From a virus, in IMG/VR virus record IMGVR_UViG_3300035193_000030, positions 1 to 64,000 of that record: DNA of 64,000 nucleotides; one strand, given 5' to 3'. Under the pieces are notes generated by a model that was not told the origin of the DNA, ran no database searches, and worked only from the letters and a program-made list of their open reading frames with translations. A program made the translations under genes and the position numbers. Shown here in pieces: positions 20,613-29,797 of this stretch (the first letter of the stretch is position 1; each line of letters opens with the position of its first letter).

Positions 20613-21567
20613 AATTCAAACACATATTGAAAGAACGAAGCGGTATGATCCTACAAGAACAATTACATTGAGGAACATGTTTGCTAGAGATATGAAAAGA
20701 CGTTTCAATGAATTGATTGTAGGAATTAATAAAGCTATTGTTCAGCAAGATGTTTTTGGATTGGTTAATAAGATAAATATACAACAGGTTCAAATTCCGG
20801 GGCAGGGAGCTTTTGCATTTCCTAGAAATGATGCAAAATTAAGACAATTTATGAGATGGTTGCAAGAACAGGTGGATAAGGGGCTTTTGGAAATAATAGA
20901 ATTACAACAGGTAGGAACAGGAATTGCACCAGCTTGGACAAATAAATATGTATATGATTCATATAAGAGGGGGGTGATGCGTGCTCGGTATGAAATGAAG
21001 AAAATAGGAATGAATATACCGGGAATAGAAGAAACTGGGGGAATTATAATAGCCTTATCTAATCCATTCCATATTGATCGTTTAGGGGTATTATATACGA
21101 GAACTTTCATGGAATTAAAAGGTATTACAATACAAATGGATACACAGATAAGTAGAATATTAGCACAAGGATTAGCAGATGGAGATAATCCTAGATTATT
21201 AGCAAGAAAATTAATAGCAACTATTAATGGAAGTGGAATGGGTGATTTAGGAATAACAGATACATTGGGGAGGTTTATTCCTGCTGCCCGTAGGGCTGAA
21301 ATGTTAGCACGAACTGAAATAATAAGGGCTCATCATTTAGCTACTATTCAGGAATATAGAAATTGGGCAGTAGAAGGGGTTTTTGTGAAAGCAGAATGGG
21401 CGACAGCAGGTGATGAAAGAGTTTGTCCTAGATGTGCCCCTTTACAAGGAACTGTATGGACATTGGATCAAATAGAAAAAATGATTCCCTATCATCCTCA
21501 ATGTAGATGTATTGCTTTACCTTTTATGCAATCATTAGTAACTAGAAAAGGAATATTAAACGAATAA
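20605..21567 (+). CDS. MuF-like head morphogenesis (minor head) protein
   Basis: The C-terminal part has the phage Mu gpF pattern: LARTEIIRAHHLATIQEYRN, then AGDERVCPRCAPLQGTVWTL and HPQCRCIALP, with the Cys pairs typical of the family. I start it at ATG 20605 (MNRIQTHIER), which overlaps the portal end, rather than at an upstream TTG at 20590. Members are few-copy internal head proteins that act with the portal, and some carry toxins; no extra domain is seen here. Confidence 0.88.
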   Translation: MNRIQTHIERTKRYDPTRTITLRNMFARDMKRRFNELIVGINKAIVQQDVFGLVNKINIQQVQIPGQGAFAFPRNDAKLRQFMRWLQEQVDKGLLEIIELQQVGTGIAPAWTNKYVYDSYKRGVMRARYEMKKIGMNIPGIEETGGIIIALSNPFHIDRLGVLYTRTFMELKGITIQMDTQISRILAQGLADGDNPRLLARKLIATINGSGMGDLGITDTLGRFIPAARRAEMLARTEIIRAHHLATIQEYRNWAVEGVFVKAEWATAGDERVCPRCAPLQGTVWTLDQIEKMIPYHPQCRCIALPFMQSLVTRKGILNE

Positions 21568-21579
21568 ATATAAAAAGAT

Positions 21580-23193
21580 ATGCCTTGGAGTGTAAGAGAT
21601 GTAGATAGGTTCAAGAAAGGGCTTACTGCAAAACAAAAAAGACAATGGGTAGCTATTGCAAATACAACCCTTGCAAAATGTAAACAAAAAGGAGGAACGG
21701 AGGAATCTTGCGCTGCTTCTGCGATAAGACAAGCTAATGGGATTACGGGAAATATGGCAATGGATGTTCATACTGTAAGTAATGAAGGATATACAATAAG
21801 AGAGGAAAGACATCAGGGAAGAACTTTTATAGTTGTCCCAGTTGTTATGATGGTAGAAGGAGTACATAATGGAAGTGCAGGCCCTATTTTCCATTCAATT
21901 GAAGAATTAGGAAAAATACCGGGTTCGTGGAATGGGATTCCCATTACAATAGATCACCCACAAATAGAAGATACATATGTGTCTGCCAATATACCTATAT
22001 TAATAGATACAAGAACAGTAGGAAGGGTATACAATACATATGTTGAAGATGATAAATTAAAAGCGGAGGCTTGGATCGATGTTGAACAGATAACACAAAT
22101 ATCCCCTGAGACTTTAGTGCAGATAAGAGAAGGTCAGATATTAGAAGTTAGTGTTGGTGTTTTTACAGATGATGAAGAAGTAGAAAATGAAAATTGGAAT
22201 GGGGAATCATATAATGCTATTGCCAGAAATCATAGACCTGATCATCTTGCTCTTCTGCCCGGCGGAGTAGGGGCATGTTCTGTGGATGATGGATGTGGCA
22301 TTCGTAATAACAATAAAAGGAAAGGAGGTAGTAAAGTGGAAAATAATTCCATTGAGTTGATTAAAAATTTGAAGAAAGATGATTCTTGGTATTTAGAAAA
22401 TATCATTAGTAATCTTTCTCAAGGGTTGGTGGGGAGGCTTGATAATTTACGCAGAAAAATAGATAGTCTTGATACGACGGATGTTGTCCATTATTTGCGA
22501 GAAGCTTTTGATGATTATATAATCTATGAAACAAGCATGAGAGTAGGGGGGAGTAAATTGTATAGACAAGCCTATACGATTGAAGATAATGGAAATGTTG
22601 TGTTTGTAGGTGAATCTGAGGAAGTATACAAGAAAGTGGAATATCTAAAAGTACAAAACAATGTGATTAGATTTAATACTAATAAAAAGGAGGTTAAACG
22701 TATGAGTGAAAAACCAAAATGTCCTTCTTGTAAAGAGAAAATAGATAAATTAGTTGCAAATAATAGCAGCAAGTTTATTGAAGAGGACAGGGAATGGCTT
22801 GAGACTTTGGAGGAAGCTAATTTGGACAAGATAATAGAAGCTTCCAAAGTTGAGAAAAAAGAAGAAAAACCTGTAAAAACTAATTCAGAAAAAATTAACG
22901 TTCTTTCTGATGAAGACAAGGCTGCTTTGGAGTATGGGAAACGTCAATTAAAAGAACGTAGAGAAAAATATGTAAAAGGCATCCAAGATAATGCAGGAAA
23001 AGAACTCTGGCCAGATGATCAATTGGCTACTATGTCGGATAATATGCTGGAAAGACTTTACAATTCAGTAGTGAAGGAGGAACAAGAAATTGAACAGGTA
23101 GACTATTCATTGAATAGTGTAGGCATTTCCAGGATACAATCTAATGAATTTGAACCATTGTACCCAACTGGGGTAGAAGTTGAAACAAAATAA
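21580..23193 (+). CDS. Prohead protease (DUF2213) with fused scaffold region
   Basis: The protein has three parts. An N-terminal ChaB-like segment (MPWSVRDVDRFKKGLTAKQK) comes first. A DUF2213-type serine protease follows, with ITIDHP (His126) and the LEVSVGVF strand carrying the presumed Ser, ending in RNHRPDHLALLPGGVGACS. From about residue 370 there is a charged, helical scaffold-like region. Two strong SD sequences lie inside the gene in front of in-frame codons: AAGGAGGT before GTG 22336 and AAGGAGGT before ATG 22702. Shorter scaffold products are therefore likely, as with lambda C/Nu3. The C-terminus has a CPSC..K segment just after the second internal start. Confidence 0.88.
   Translation: MPWSVRDVDRFKKGLTAKQKRQWVAIANTTLAKCKQKGGTEESCAASAIRQANGITGNMAMDVHTVSNEGYTIREERHQGRTFIVVPVVMMVEGVHNGSAGPIFHSIEELGKIPGSWNGIPITIDHPQIEDTYVSANIPILIDTRTVGRVYNTYVEDDKLKAEAWIDVEQITQISPETLVQIREGQILEVSVGVFTDDEEVENENWNGESYNAIARNHRPDHLALLPGGVGACSVDDGCGIRNNNKRKGGSKVENNSIELIKNLKKDDSWYLENIISNLSQGLVGRLDNLRRKIDSLDTTDVVHYLREAFDDYIIYETSMRVGGSKLYRQAYTIEDNGNVVFVGESEEVYKKVEYLKVQNNVIRFNTNKKEVKRMSEKPKCPSCKEKIDKLVANNSSKFIEEDREWLETLEEANLDKIIEASKVEKKEEKPVKTNSEKINVLSDEDKAALEYGKRQLKERREKYVKGIQDNAGKELWPDDQLATMSDNMLERLYNSVVKEEQEIEQVDYSLNSVGISRIQSNEFEPLYPTGVEVETK
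22687..22704 (+). promoter_or_regulatory. Internal ribosome binding site and start for scaffold
   Basis: AAGGAGGT (22687-22694) is followed after 7 bases by ATG at 22702, in frame with the 21580 gene (exactly 374 codons in). An equal SD stands before the in-frame GTG at 22336. Perfect SDs are rare in this window, so their presence at in-frame internal starts is unlikely to be chance. Confidence 0.75.
22702..23193 (+). CDS. Internal in-frame scaffolding protein, 163 aa
   Basis: Translation from the internal ATG would give MSEKPKCPSCKEKIDKLVAN and then a long acidic and basic helical stretch ending at the protease stop. Size, charge and position just before the decoration and capsid genes fit a scaffolding protein that guides prohead assembly and is then degraded by the protease half. 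It starts at the strong SD described separately. Whether it is made is a prediction. Confidence 0.6.
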   Translation: MSEKPKCPSCKEKIDKLVANNSSKFIEEDREWLETLEEANLDKIIEASKVEKKEEKPVKTNSEKINVLSDEDKAALEYGKRQLKERREKYVKGIQDNAGKELWPDDQLATMSDNMLERLYNSVVKEEQEIEQVDYSLNSVGISRIQSNEFEPLYPTGVEVETK

Positions 23194-23208
23194 AAGGAAG
23201 GAGAAATA

Positions 23209-23709
23209 ATGTCGTACAATACAGTAAAATTAAAAAAGTATTCTAATGTAATTGAGGAATACGCAGCGGCAGCATCAATTACTCCAGGTATGTTACTTGA
23301 ACTCACAAGTTCTGATACGGTGCAAGCACATTCTGCTCAGGGAAGAAATATATTACCTATGTTTGCACTAGAAGATGAATTACAAGGTAATGGACTTGAG
23401 GATAATTATGTTGCAGGGGATAAAGTGCAGGTATGGATCCCTAATAGAGGGGATCAGGTTTATGCTGTTCTTGTTGATGGGGAAAATATTGCTATAGGTG
23501 ATTTTCTTGAATCTAATGGGGATGGCGCTCTTAGAAAACACGTTCCTGATAGTTGGGAATCGGCAGAGGATCAAGTAGCAAATACAATCTACCAAAATGC
23601 CATTGTTGGAGTAGCGGTGGAAGCTAAAGATTTATCTGATTCTAGTGGGGTAGATTCTAGTGTAGGTGTATTAGGGTATAATAAACGAATAGCTGTAAGA
23701 ATTTATTAA
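23209..23709 (+). CDS. Head decoration-like protein, 166 aa
   Basis: The small beta-rich protein sits directly before the capsid gene, as decoration or stabilising proteins do. Typical features are the N-terminal YAAAASITPGMLLELTSSDT, a middle AGDKVQVWIPNRGDQVYAVL and the late VGVAVEAKDLSDSSG. Proteins with this pattern trimerise on the capsid surface. It has a strong SD (AAGGAG, 7 bases before ATG), in contrast to most genes here. Confidence 0.75.
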   Translation: MSYNTVKLKKYSNVIEEYAAAASITPGMLLELTSSDTVQAHSAQGRNILPMFALEDELQGNGLEDNYVAGDKVQVWIPNRGDQVYAVLVDGENIAIGDFLESNGDGALRKHVPDSWESAEDQVANTIYQNAIVGVAVEAKDLSDSSGVDSSVGVLGYNKRIAVRIY

Positions 23710-23729
23710 AATAAGAAAGGAGAAAAATT

Positions 23730-24869
23730 ATGCCAGATGCAATTGTTGATCTGATTTCCTCAAGTGGGAAAGAAGCAAGAGGAGAAATCGCTAATGGAAT
23801 TGTTATGAGTGGGAGGTTAAATGCAGGAATGATGCGTCCATATTTAGCGGTTAACTCCAGGGGATTAATTGTTCCATGTGTGACTGTTTTTAAAGGAGGG
23901 GATCCTAAGAACCCCAAAAATTATGTCACAAAACAAATACAAGCTAATGCCACTCTTCGTAGAGATGAGTGGAAACAGTTAGATGATGCCATAATGGAAG
24001 TATCTCGTCAGCGTTTAGGAGGGATTGATGATTTAATTAGTAAAGGATTAACGTATAATCTCGGAAATGCGATGGGGACTACTGTGCTTGAATGGCATGA
24101 CGTAGATGATCCTGGTGAGGCTGTACTTACAATGGATGGTGTTACTAGAGGGAAAAATGACAGGCCTAATTTCCAACATAATTATTTACCAATTCCTATA
24201 ATCCATTCTGATTATGAAATTAATGCAAGGGTTTTAGCTGCTTCACGGAATATGGGGAATCCATTGGATACTACATTGGCTGAAAGAGCAGCAAGAAGGG
24301 TAAATGAAAAGTTGGAAGATATGTTATTTACAAATACTTCTTACAGTTTTGGTGAGAAAGATTCTCGTGAAGTAAATACAATCTATAGTTATATTAATTT
24401 CCCAGATCGTAATACTGTTACATTAAGTACAAATTGGGATGATCTTGATTTTGATTCATCTACAGCCAATGGAGGAGGAACAATAGTAGAAAATGTAATG
24501 GATATGAAACAAGCGTCTATAGATGATTACCATTATGGACCTTGGATGTTATACATTCCTACAAATTATGAAACAACATTGGATAAAGACTATGATCGAA
24601 CTACTCCAGGTACGACAATTCGTGAAAGGATTATGAAAATTGATGGTATTACTGGAATTAAGGTGATAGATCGTTTACCTGCTGATAATGTATTATTAGT
24701 ACAGATGACTAGCGATGTTGTTCGTTTAGTTCGTGGAATGGGCTTAACAAATATTGAATGGCAAGAAGAAGGAAGATTTGTTAGTAAATATAAAGTTCTT
24801 ACTATACAAGTCCCACAGATTCGTTCTGATCAGAATAAAAGATGTGGTATTGTTCATCTTGCAGCTTAA
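23730..24869 (+). CDS. Major capsid protein (HK97-fold expected)
   Basis: The 379-residue protein lies after protease, scaffold and decoration genes and has the length and texture of an HK97-type capsid protein. It has an N-terminal arm, a long helix region (ATLRRDEWKQLDDAIMEVSR), a central domain (LPIPIIHSDYEINARVLAAS) and a C-terminal P/A-domain stretch (IDRLPADNVLLVQMTSDVVR). The order resembles encapsulin-like capsid proteins (YEINARVL). A strong SD (AAAGGAG, 9 bases before ATG) and a following terminator point to very high expression. Confidence 0.88.
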   Translation: MPDAIVDLISSSGKEARGEIANGIVMSGRLNAGMMRPYLAVNSRGLIVPCVTVFKGGDPKNPKNYVTKQIQANATLRRDEWKQLDDAIMEVSRQRLGGIDDLISKGLTYNLGNAMGTTVLEWHDVDDPGEAVLTMDGVTRGKNDRPNFQHNYLPIPIIHSDYEINARVLAASRNMGNPLDTTLAERAARRVNEKLEDMLFTNTSYSFGEKDSREVNTIYSYINFPDRNTVTLSTNWDDLDFDSSTANGGGTIVENVMDMKQASIDDYHYGPWMLYIPTNYETTLDKDYDRTTPGTTIRERIMKIDGITGIKVIDRLPADNVLLVQMTSDVVRLVRGMGLTNIEWQEEGRFVSKYKVLTIQVPQIRSDQNKRCGIVHLAA

Positions 24870-24873
24870 TATA

Positions 24874-24902
24874 AAAACACTAATCATGTGTTTTATTTTT
24901 TA
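24874..24902 (+). terminator. Terminator or attenuator after the capsid gene
   Basis: AAAACAC pairs with GTGTTTT over 7 bp around a 7-base loop and is followed by ATTTTTTAT. It lies 5 bases after the capsid stop and would lower expression of the downstream cargo genes relative to the capsid. Confidence 0.65.
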
Positions 24903-24924
24903 TATAATTTAAAAAAGAATAATC

Positions 24925-25248
24925 ATGGAAGATCAAAAAAGACTTTGGAAAAAAGTAGGAGGGGGTTCATTTCGTTTAGGAAAGCGAATTATCAAACCTA
25001 ATGAAAAATTTTATGCTGAGGAACATGAAATTCCAAAAGCATTTCGTGATGTTATTATTCCATTAGATGGTGAACCAACTCCAAAAATTGACATTAAAAA
25101 AGTTAAGGAACAGAAGCATAAATATAAAATGGAGGAAACAAATAGAAAAGGGTATGTTCACATTGTAGATAATAATGGAAAACAAATAAGTGAAAAACCT
25201 ATTAAAGAAGAGGAAGCAGAAAAATTAATTACAGATTTGGAGGAATAA
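24925..25248 (+). CDS. Hypothetical head-region protein, 107 aa
   Basis: A short N-terminal domain (LWKKVGGGSFRLGKRIIKPN, then FYAEEHEIPKAFRDVIIPLD) resembles the small beta proteins found after phage capsid genes. A Lys/Glu-rich tail follows. No named family is assigned. It stands alone between the capsid terminator and the glycosylation cargo, with a Bacteroidetes-style leader. Confidence 0.65.
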   Translation: MEDQKRLWKKVGGGSFRLGKRIIKPNEKFYAEEHEIPKAFRDVIIPLDGEPTPKIDIKKVKEQKHKYKMEETNRKGYVHIVDNNGKQISEKPIKEEEAEKLITDLEE

Positions 25249-25253
25249 AAAAA

Positions 25254-25946
25254 ATGCTTTGGCAAGTTCCTAAAATATGGCAGGATGGGGAAGTATGGAT
25301 TATTGGGGGAGGCCCAAGTATTTTTAAACAATTTGAAATACCGGAAGAGGTAGTTCAGAAGGTTATAAATAAGGAAGCTTCTCCTGAAATATACTCCCCG
25401 TACATGTCATCAATTCACAATAAGCATGTAATTGGTGTAAATGTTGCTTTTAAGATTGGACAATGGATTGATATGGTTTTTTTCGGTGATAGTAGTTTTT
25501 TATTAAGATACGAAAAAGGGTTGGCAGAATTTCCTGGTTTGGTAATTAGTTGCCATCCAAGAGTTGACAGGTATGGATGGATAAAACATACAGCAAGGGA
25601 TAATAATAAAAGGTATGGATTGACAAATAATCCTAAAAAAGTTTGTTGGAATGGGAATAGTGGAGGGGCCGCAATTAATTTAGCTGTTCATACAGGTGTT
25701 AAGAGAATTGTCTTACTTGGATTTGATATGGTATTGGACGAAACTAAGAAACAACATTGGCATTCTGAATACCCACAGAGAGTAGGAAAAAAAAACAGAC
25801 CTGTCCCATTGCCATTTAATAGGCACCTGAAAGGTTTCCCTCAGATTGCAAAGGACGCAAGAATGATGGGAATTGAAATATTAAATTGTTCTGGAATTAG
25901 TGCTATAAAAGATTTTAAACGAGTTAATTTAAAAGATTTGGTATGA
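25254..25946 (+). CDS. DUF115/Maf-like glycosyltransferase-type protein
   Basis: The N-terminal EVWIIGGGPSIFKQFEIPEE and the later CWNGNSGGAAINLAVHTGVK with RIVLLGFDM are the hallmarks of the DUF115/motility-accessory-factor family, related to sialyltransferases, which transfers nonulosonic sugars or acts in surface glycan assembly. In phages the family sits in sugar gene clusters. It overlaps the fucosyltransferase gene by 4 nt and opens the ten-gene cargo. The substrate is unknown. Confidence 0.75.
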   Translation: MLWQVPKIWQDGEVWIIGGGPSIFKQFEIPEEVVQKVINKEASPEIYSPYMSSIHNKHVIGVNVAFKIGQWIDMVFFGDSSFLLRYEKGLAEFPGLVISCHPRVDRYGWIKHTARDNNKRYGLTNNPKKVCWNGNSGGAAINLAVHTGVKRIVLLGFDMVLDETKKQHWHSEYPQRVGKKNRPVPLPFNRHLKGFPQIAKDARMMGIEILNCSGISAIKDFKRVNLKDLV

Positions 25947-26713
25947 ATGTCGTAAAGTTAATGGGAGGAATGGGGAACCAATTATTTCAATATGCCTTTG
26001 CGGAAAGACAACGTAGAAATGGTTTAACTGTATGTTTTGATGATTCTTGGTATTATTTGAAGAAAGCACCGTTAGATCGCCCGTATGTTTTGGATAAATT
26101 TAATTTGGATGTTGATATTATCGGATTTGATGAAGCATTAAATACGATAATAGAGCAAGGACTTAATTTTGAATATCTTACAGCACAAGGGTATAATTTT
26201 AGAGGGTATTGGCAGTATCTCCCTTATTACAAAGATATGATTCCGGAATTACAAGAAATGTTTACGGTCAAAGAAGAATTTCTAACTAAAGATTATTATG
26301 AAAAGTTAAAATTATTTGATAAGAAGATAATAGGGATGCACGTTAGAAGAGGGGATTATACATCTAAAAAACTGACTTTGAGTATTTTTTACTATAAACA
26401 GGCTTTAGAAATTTTGAAAGCATTAGTACATTATGATGATATAATTATTTTTAGTGATGATTACGATTTCTGCAAAAGGAATTTTCCTGATTATATCTGT
26501 CTTAGTGGGAAGAAAGATTATCTTGATTTTGAGTTGATGAAACATTGTACACATAACATAATATCAAATAGTACGTTCAGTTGGTGGGGTGCTATTTTAA
26601 ATAAAAATAAAGGGAAAAAGGTTATTGCTCCAAAAGTTTGGGTCGTTCCAAAAGGACAAGAAAAATTATATAACCCCAATAATCATTATCCAGAAGATTG
26701 GATTTTAATATAA
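25943..26713 (+). CDS. GT11-type fucosyltransferase (alpha-1,2)
   Basis: All three signature blocks of glycosyltransferase family 11 are visible: the start MNVVKLMGGMGNQLFQYAFA (nucleotide-sugar binding), HVRRGDY near residue 132, and NSTFSWWGA near 213. Family members add fucose from GDP-fucose to galactose in alpha-1,2 linkage. Length (256 aa) is normal to slightly short. It is the clearest enzyme of the cargo and shows that the products act on surface or virion glycans rather than on DNA bases. Confidence 0.92.
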   Translation: MNVVKLMGGMGNQLFQYAFAERQRRNGLTVCFDDSWYYLKKAPLDRPYVLDKFNLDVDIIGFDEALNTIIEQGLNFEYLTAQGYNFRGYWQYLPYYKDMIPELQEMFTVKEEFLTKDYYEKLKLFDKKIIGMHVRRGDYTSKKLTLSIFYYKQALEILKALVHYDDIIIFSDDYDFCKRNFPDYICLSGKKDYLDFELMKHCTHNIISNSTFSWWGAILNKNKGKKVIAPKVWVVPKGQEKLYNPNNHYPEDWILI

Positions 26714-26719
26714 TTTAAT

Positions 26720-27469
26720 ATGAGAGAATTTGATATTTTAATAACAACAGCACCGAAGGATTATAATAAATTACCGTTTGTTATAGATTCTGTACGTAAA
26801 AATATATGTGGGTTTGATACGATATATTGTGTATCCCCTACTGAGATAAAAAGGGAAAATAAGTTGGAAGGAGTAGTGTATGTGCTTGATTCTGATTTTG
26901 TATCTTTTGATTATTCAAAATTAATAAATAAGAAAAGAAAAGGATGGTACACACAGCAATTTATAAAATTATTCCAATGGATTACAAATGATAATTATCT
27001 TGTAATTGATTCAGATGCAATTATTTTGAAACCTTTATCAATTTTTAACAGACAAGGGATGCCCTACTTCTTTTTAGGGGAAGATCAAAAACATCTGCCT
27101 TATTTTGACTTTATGAGGCAAATGTTTGGTTTTGGGAGAACGTTTGATCATTCATTTATTAATGAGATAATGTTTTTTAAAAGAGAATATATTATAGATA
27201 TGGTCAATTCTATAGGAATGGGGGTAATTGATTTTATGGATAAATCAATTGATCTGATTAATAAAATAAATCACAAGACATCTAGTTTTTCTGAGTATGA
27301 AACTTATGGAAATTGGATTGTTGAGAATAAACCTGAATCTTATGATTTTAAAGTCCTTAAATGCAAGACGATGGGAAAATCAAGTCAGTATTCAATTACT
27401 GATATAGAACGACTTATTAAACAGTATAAAAAGGATTATGATAAATTAAGTTTACATACATGGCTATAA
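26720..27469 (+). CDS. Glycosyltransferase with DxD motif (DUF6492-like)
   Basis: This 249-residue protein has the start FDILITTAPKDYNKLPFVID, then a WYTQQFIKLFQW segment followed by DNYLVIDSDAIILKPLSIFN. The DSD is a metal and nucleotide-sugar binding DxD motif. The pattern fits small capsule and O-antigen transferases of the DUF6492 type. It ends overlapping the next gene by 10 nt. Sugar and acceptor are unknown. Confidence 0.75.
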   Translation: MREFDILITTAPKDYNKLPFVIDSVRKNICGFDTIYCVSPTEIKRENKLEGVVYVLDSDFVSFDYSKLINKKRKGWYTQQFIKLFQWITNDNYLVIDSDAIILKPLSIFNRQGMPYFFLGEDQKHLPYFDFMRQMFGFGRTFDHSFINEIMFFKREYIIDMVNSIGMGVIDFMDKSIDLINKINHKTSSFSEYETYGNWIVENKPESYDFKVLKCKTMGKSSQYSITDIERLIKQYKKDYDKLSLHTWL

Positions 27470-28344
27470 ATATTGTTTTATTTCATTTAGGAAAGAAATT
27501 ACCTGAATACTTAGAGTGTACTTTTAAGCAATTGCGATTATTCAATACAAATGCAATCGTATGGTTTCTTACAGATGAGAAGCATATGTCTTGTTCATTA
27601 TTTGAAAAGTATAATATAAATGTTGAAAATGCAGAAGATTATTATACTGATTATATTCCGTTGTTTGAAAAATTGTACAAAAGAAAACATAATGATTTTT
27701 GGAATATAACGGCTGTTAGATTTTTCTATATACAGAAGTTTTTAGAAGTGAAAGGTATTAGAAATGTATATCATTTTGAGAATGATGTATTGATTTACTA
27801 TTCTTTTGATGAACACCATGAAAAGTTTATGAATCTATATGATACTTTGGCTATTACTGTGGGAGGTGAAGATAAGGCAATGACTGGATTAATGTACATA
27901 GATGGGTGGGCTTCGTTATTCTGGTTAACTCATTTTTTTATACGTTCATTGAAATTATACGGGAAGGAAGGAATAAAAAACGTATTTGATTTAGATATGG
28001 TAAATGAAATGACATTGATACGAGCTTTTATGAAAGTTTCCCCCGAACAAATAAAGTCTATCCCAACAAATCCAGTAGGAAATAATCCTACAATATTCAA
28101 TTCAGTATTTGACCCCGCTAGTTGGGGTCAATTTGTAGGAGGAACAACAGATAAATTGCCTGGGGCTAAACCAGAAGATCATTATATTGGTCAAATGCTT
28201 AGAAAATGTCCTGAATATACAGTGATTTGGAAAAAAGATGAAGAAAATAGAAAAGTTCCATATTTTAAATGGGATGACCAAGAAATAAAAATTAACAATT
28301 TACATATTCATTCAAAGGAATTACATAAATATATGAGTGTATGA
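27460..28344 (+). CDS. Probable glycosyltransferase, 294 aa
   Basis: The protein opens with INIVLFHLGKKLPEYLECTF, a strand-turn-helix like GT-A enzymes, and has YHFENDVLIYYSF at about residue 109. The END-V segment takes the place of the DxD in related surface-glycan transferases. The later TVGGEDKAMTGLMYIDGWAS and the Asn/Pro-rich region are typical of a conserved phage and bacterial capsule family. I cannot assign a substrate. Overlaps on both sides place it in the cargo operon. Confidence 0.6.
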   Translation: MAINIVLFHLGKKLPEYLECTFKQLRLFNTNAIVWFLTDEKHMSCSLFEKYNINVENAEDYYTDYIPLFEKLYKRKHNDFWNITAVRFFYIQKFLEVKGIRNVYHFENDVLIYYSFDEHHEKFMNLYDTLAITVGGEDKAMTGLMYIDGWASLFWLTHFFIRSLKLYGKEGIKNVFDLDMVNEMTLIRAFMKVSPEQIKSIPTNPVGNNPTIFNSVFDPASWGQFVGGTTDKLPGAKPEDHYIGQMLRKCPEYTVIWKKDEENRKVPYFKWDDQEIKINNLHIHSKELHKYMSV

Positions 28345-28973
28345 GTTCAACATATTTACATAAACGATTTATGGATAGAATAGATAAGGATTCTATAAAA
28401 GTAATTGTAGAATGTGGAAGTAGAGATTGCTTGGATGCTATTGCACTGCATGATTATTACAATCCAAGAATAGTATATTCTTTTGAGTGTAATCCTGAAT
28501 GTATCGTATTGTGTGGGGAGAATTTGCAAAAAAATGAAAGAAAAAATATTAAATTAATTACGAAAGCTATTTATGATAAAGATGCTAAAGATGTAAATTT
28601 CTATGCAACTGATATGATTAACTCAGAGGATAAAAATATAGGGGGTTCTTCTTTACTTTTTCATAGGGATCAAAAGAAATATATTCAGAAAAAGATACTG
28701 GTTAATTGTATGCGATTGGATACTTTTATGACAATAGAGAAGATAAATAAGATTGATTTATTGTGTATGGATTTGCAAGGGGCTGAATATCTTGCTATAC
28801 GAGGATTTGGTGATAGAAGTAAAGATATTAAATATATAATTACAGAAATTTCATATCATAGTTACTATCATGGGGATAGAAGTTTTTGGCATATGAAATC
28901 TTTATTAGAAATTATTGGATTTGTTTTCTTAGTGAGAATTGGAAATAATGCTTTGTTTAAAAATAAGAGGTAA
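28341..28973 (+). CDS. FkbM-family methyltransferase
   Basis: The SAM-binding motif VIVECGSRDCLDAIALHDY is followed by VYSFECNPECIVLCGENL and IDLLCMDLQGAEYLAIRGFG, which are the FkbM signature (D-x-QGAE-x-L in place of D-x-EG-x-E-x-x-vL). These enzymes O-methylate sugars or related compounds. In the cargo it would cap a glycan chain. It overlaps its neighbours by 4 and 1 nt. Confidence 0.88.
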   Translation: MSSTYLHKRFMDRIDKDSIKVIVECGSRDCLDAIALHDYYNPRIVYSFECNPECIVLCGENLQKNERKNIKLITKAIYDKDAKDVNFYATDMINSEDKNIGGSSLLFHRDQKKYIQKKILVNCMRLDTFMTIEKINKIDLLCMDLQGAEYLAIRGFGDRSKDIKYIITEISYHSYYHGDRSFWHMKSLLEIIGFVFLVRIGNNALFKNKR

Positions 28974-29797
28974 TGATAGATTTTATTACAGGGGAAAAGT
29001 TTATTAGTATTGCAGATCATGTATTCTCAATCGATGATCAAAAGGAATGTAATTATATAAAAAATACTTTTGGGAATAAGAGAGTAATGCAGAATGATAT
29101 TATCTATACTCATACTAAATATGTAGGTGAATTGTTTAAAGAAATTGGAAAACTTTTAGTAGACGTTATTGTAATTACCCATAATTCAGATACAAATGTA
29201 GGGTATCAATTTGTTGTGCCGGAAAATGTAAAAAAGTGGTATACAATGAATGTTATCTGTGTAAATGATAAAATACAATCTATCCCTATTGGTTTGGAAA
29301 ATGATAAATGGTTTCCAAGAATAAAGAAGAAAGAGAAGATGATTGAGAAGATGAAAGAAAGAAAACAAACAAAAGGATTATTGTATGTAAACCATAATAT
29401 CAATACTAATCCAATTGAACGAAAAAAAGTGTATCATGTGTTTGAAGGGAAATGTAAATGTTGGTGTACAATTGAACATGGGGTAAATGGGAAAGGGTTT
29501 GAAGGATATATAGATAACGTATATAATCATTATTTTGTAGCTTGCCCGGAAGGAAACGGCATAGATACGGTTCGTTTGTGGGAAACATTATATATGAATA
29601 CTATTCCGATTGTTAAGAAAAATATAAATACAGATTACTATAAGGATTTTCCAATTTGTTTTATTAATAATTGGGAAGATGTTAATGAAGAATTTCTTAT
29701 AGGCGAATATAGTAAGATAAAGGGTAAAACGTGGGACTATAATAAATTATTATTTAATTATTGGAAAAAATTGATACAGGATGAAAAATATAAATAA
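28973..29797 (+). CDS. Exostosin-like glycosyltransferase
   Basis: The C-terminal third contains HYFVACPEGNGIDTVRLWET then LYMNTIPIVKKNINTDYY and DFPICFINNWEDVNEEFL. This matches the C-terminal nucleotide-sugar domain of exostosin/GT47-like proteins (ScPEGnGidthRlWE). The N-terminal half (IITHNSDTNVGYQFV) would be the acceptor side. The start ATG overlaps the previous stop (TAATG). Donor and acceptor are unknown. Confidence 0.75.
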   Translation: MIDFITGEKFISIADHVFSIDDQKECNYIKNTFGNKRVMQNDIIYTHTKYVGELFKEIGKLLVDVIVITHNSDTNVGYQFVVPENVKKWYTMNVICVNDKIQSIPIGLENDKWFPRIKKKEKMIEKMKERKQTKGLLYVNHNINTNPIERKKVYHVFEGKCKCWCTIEHGVNGKGFEGYIDNVYNHYFVACPEGNGIDTVRLWETLYMNTIPIVKKNINTDYYKDFPICFINNWEDVNEEFLIGEYSKIKGKTWDYNKLLFNYWKKLIQDEKYK

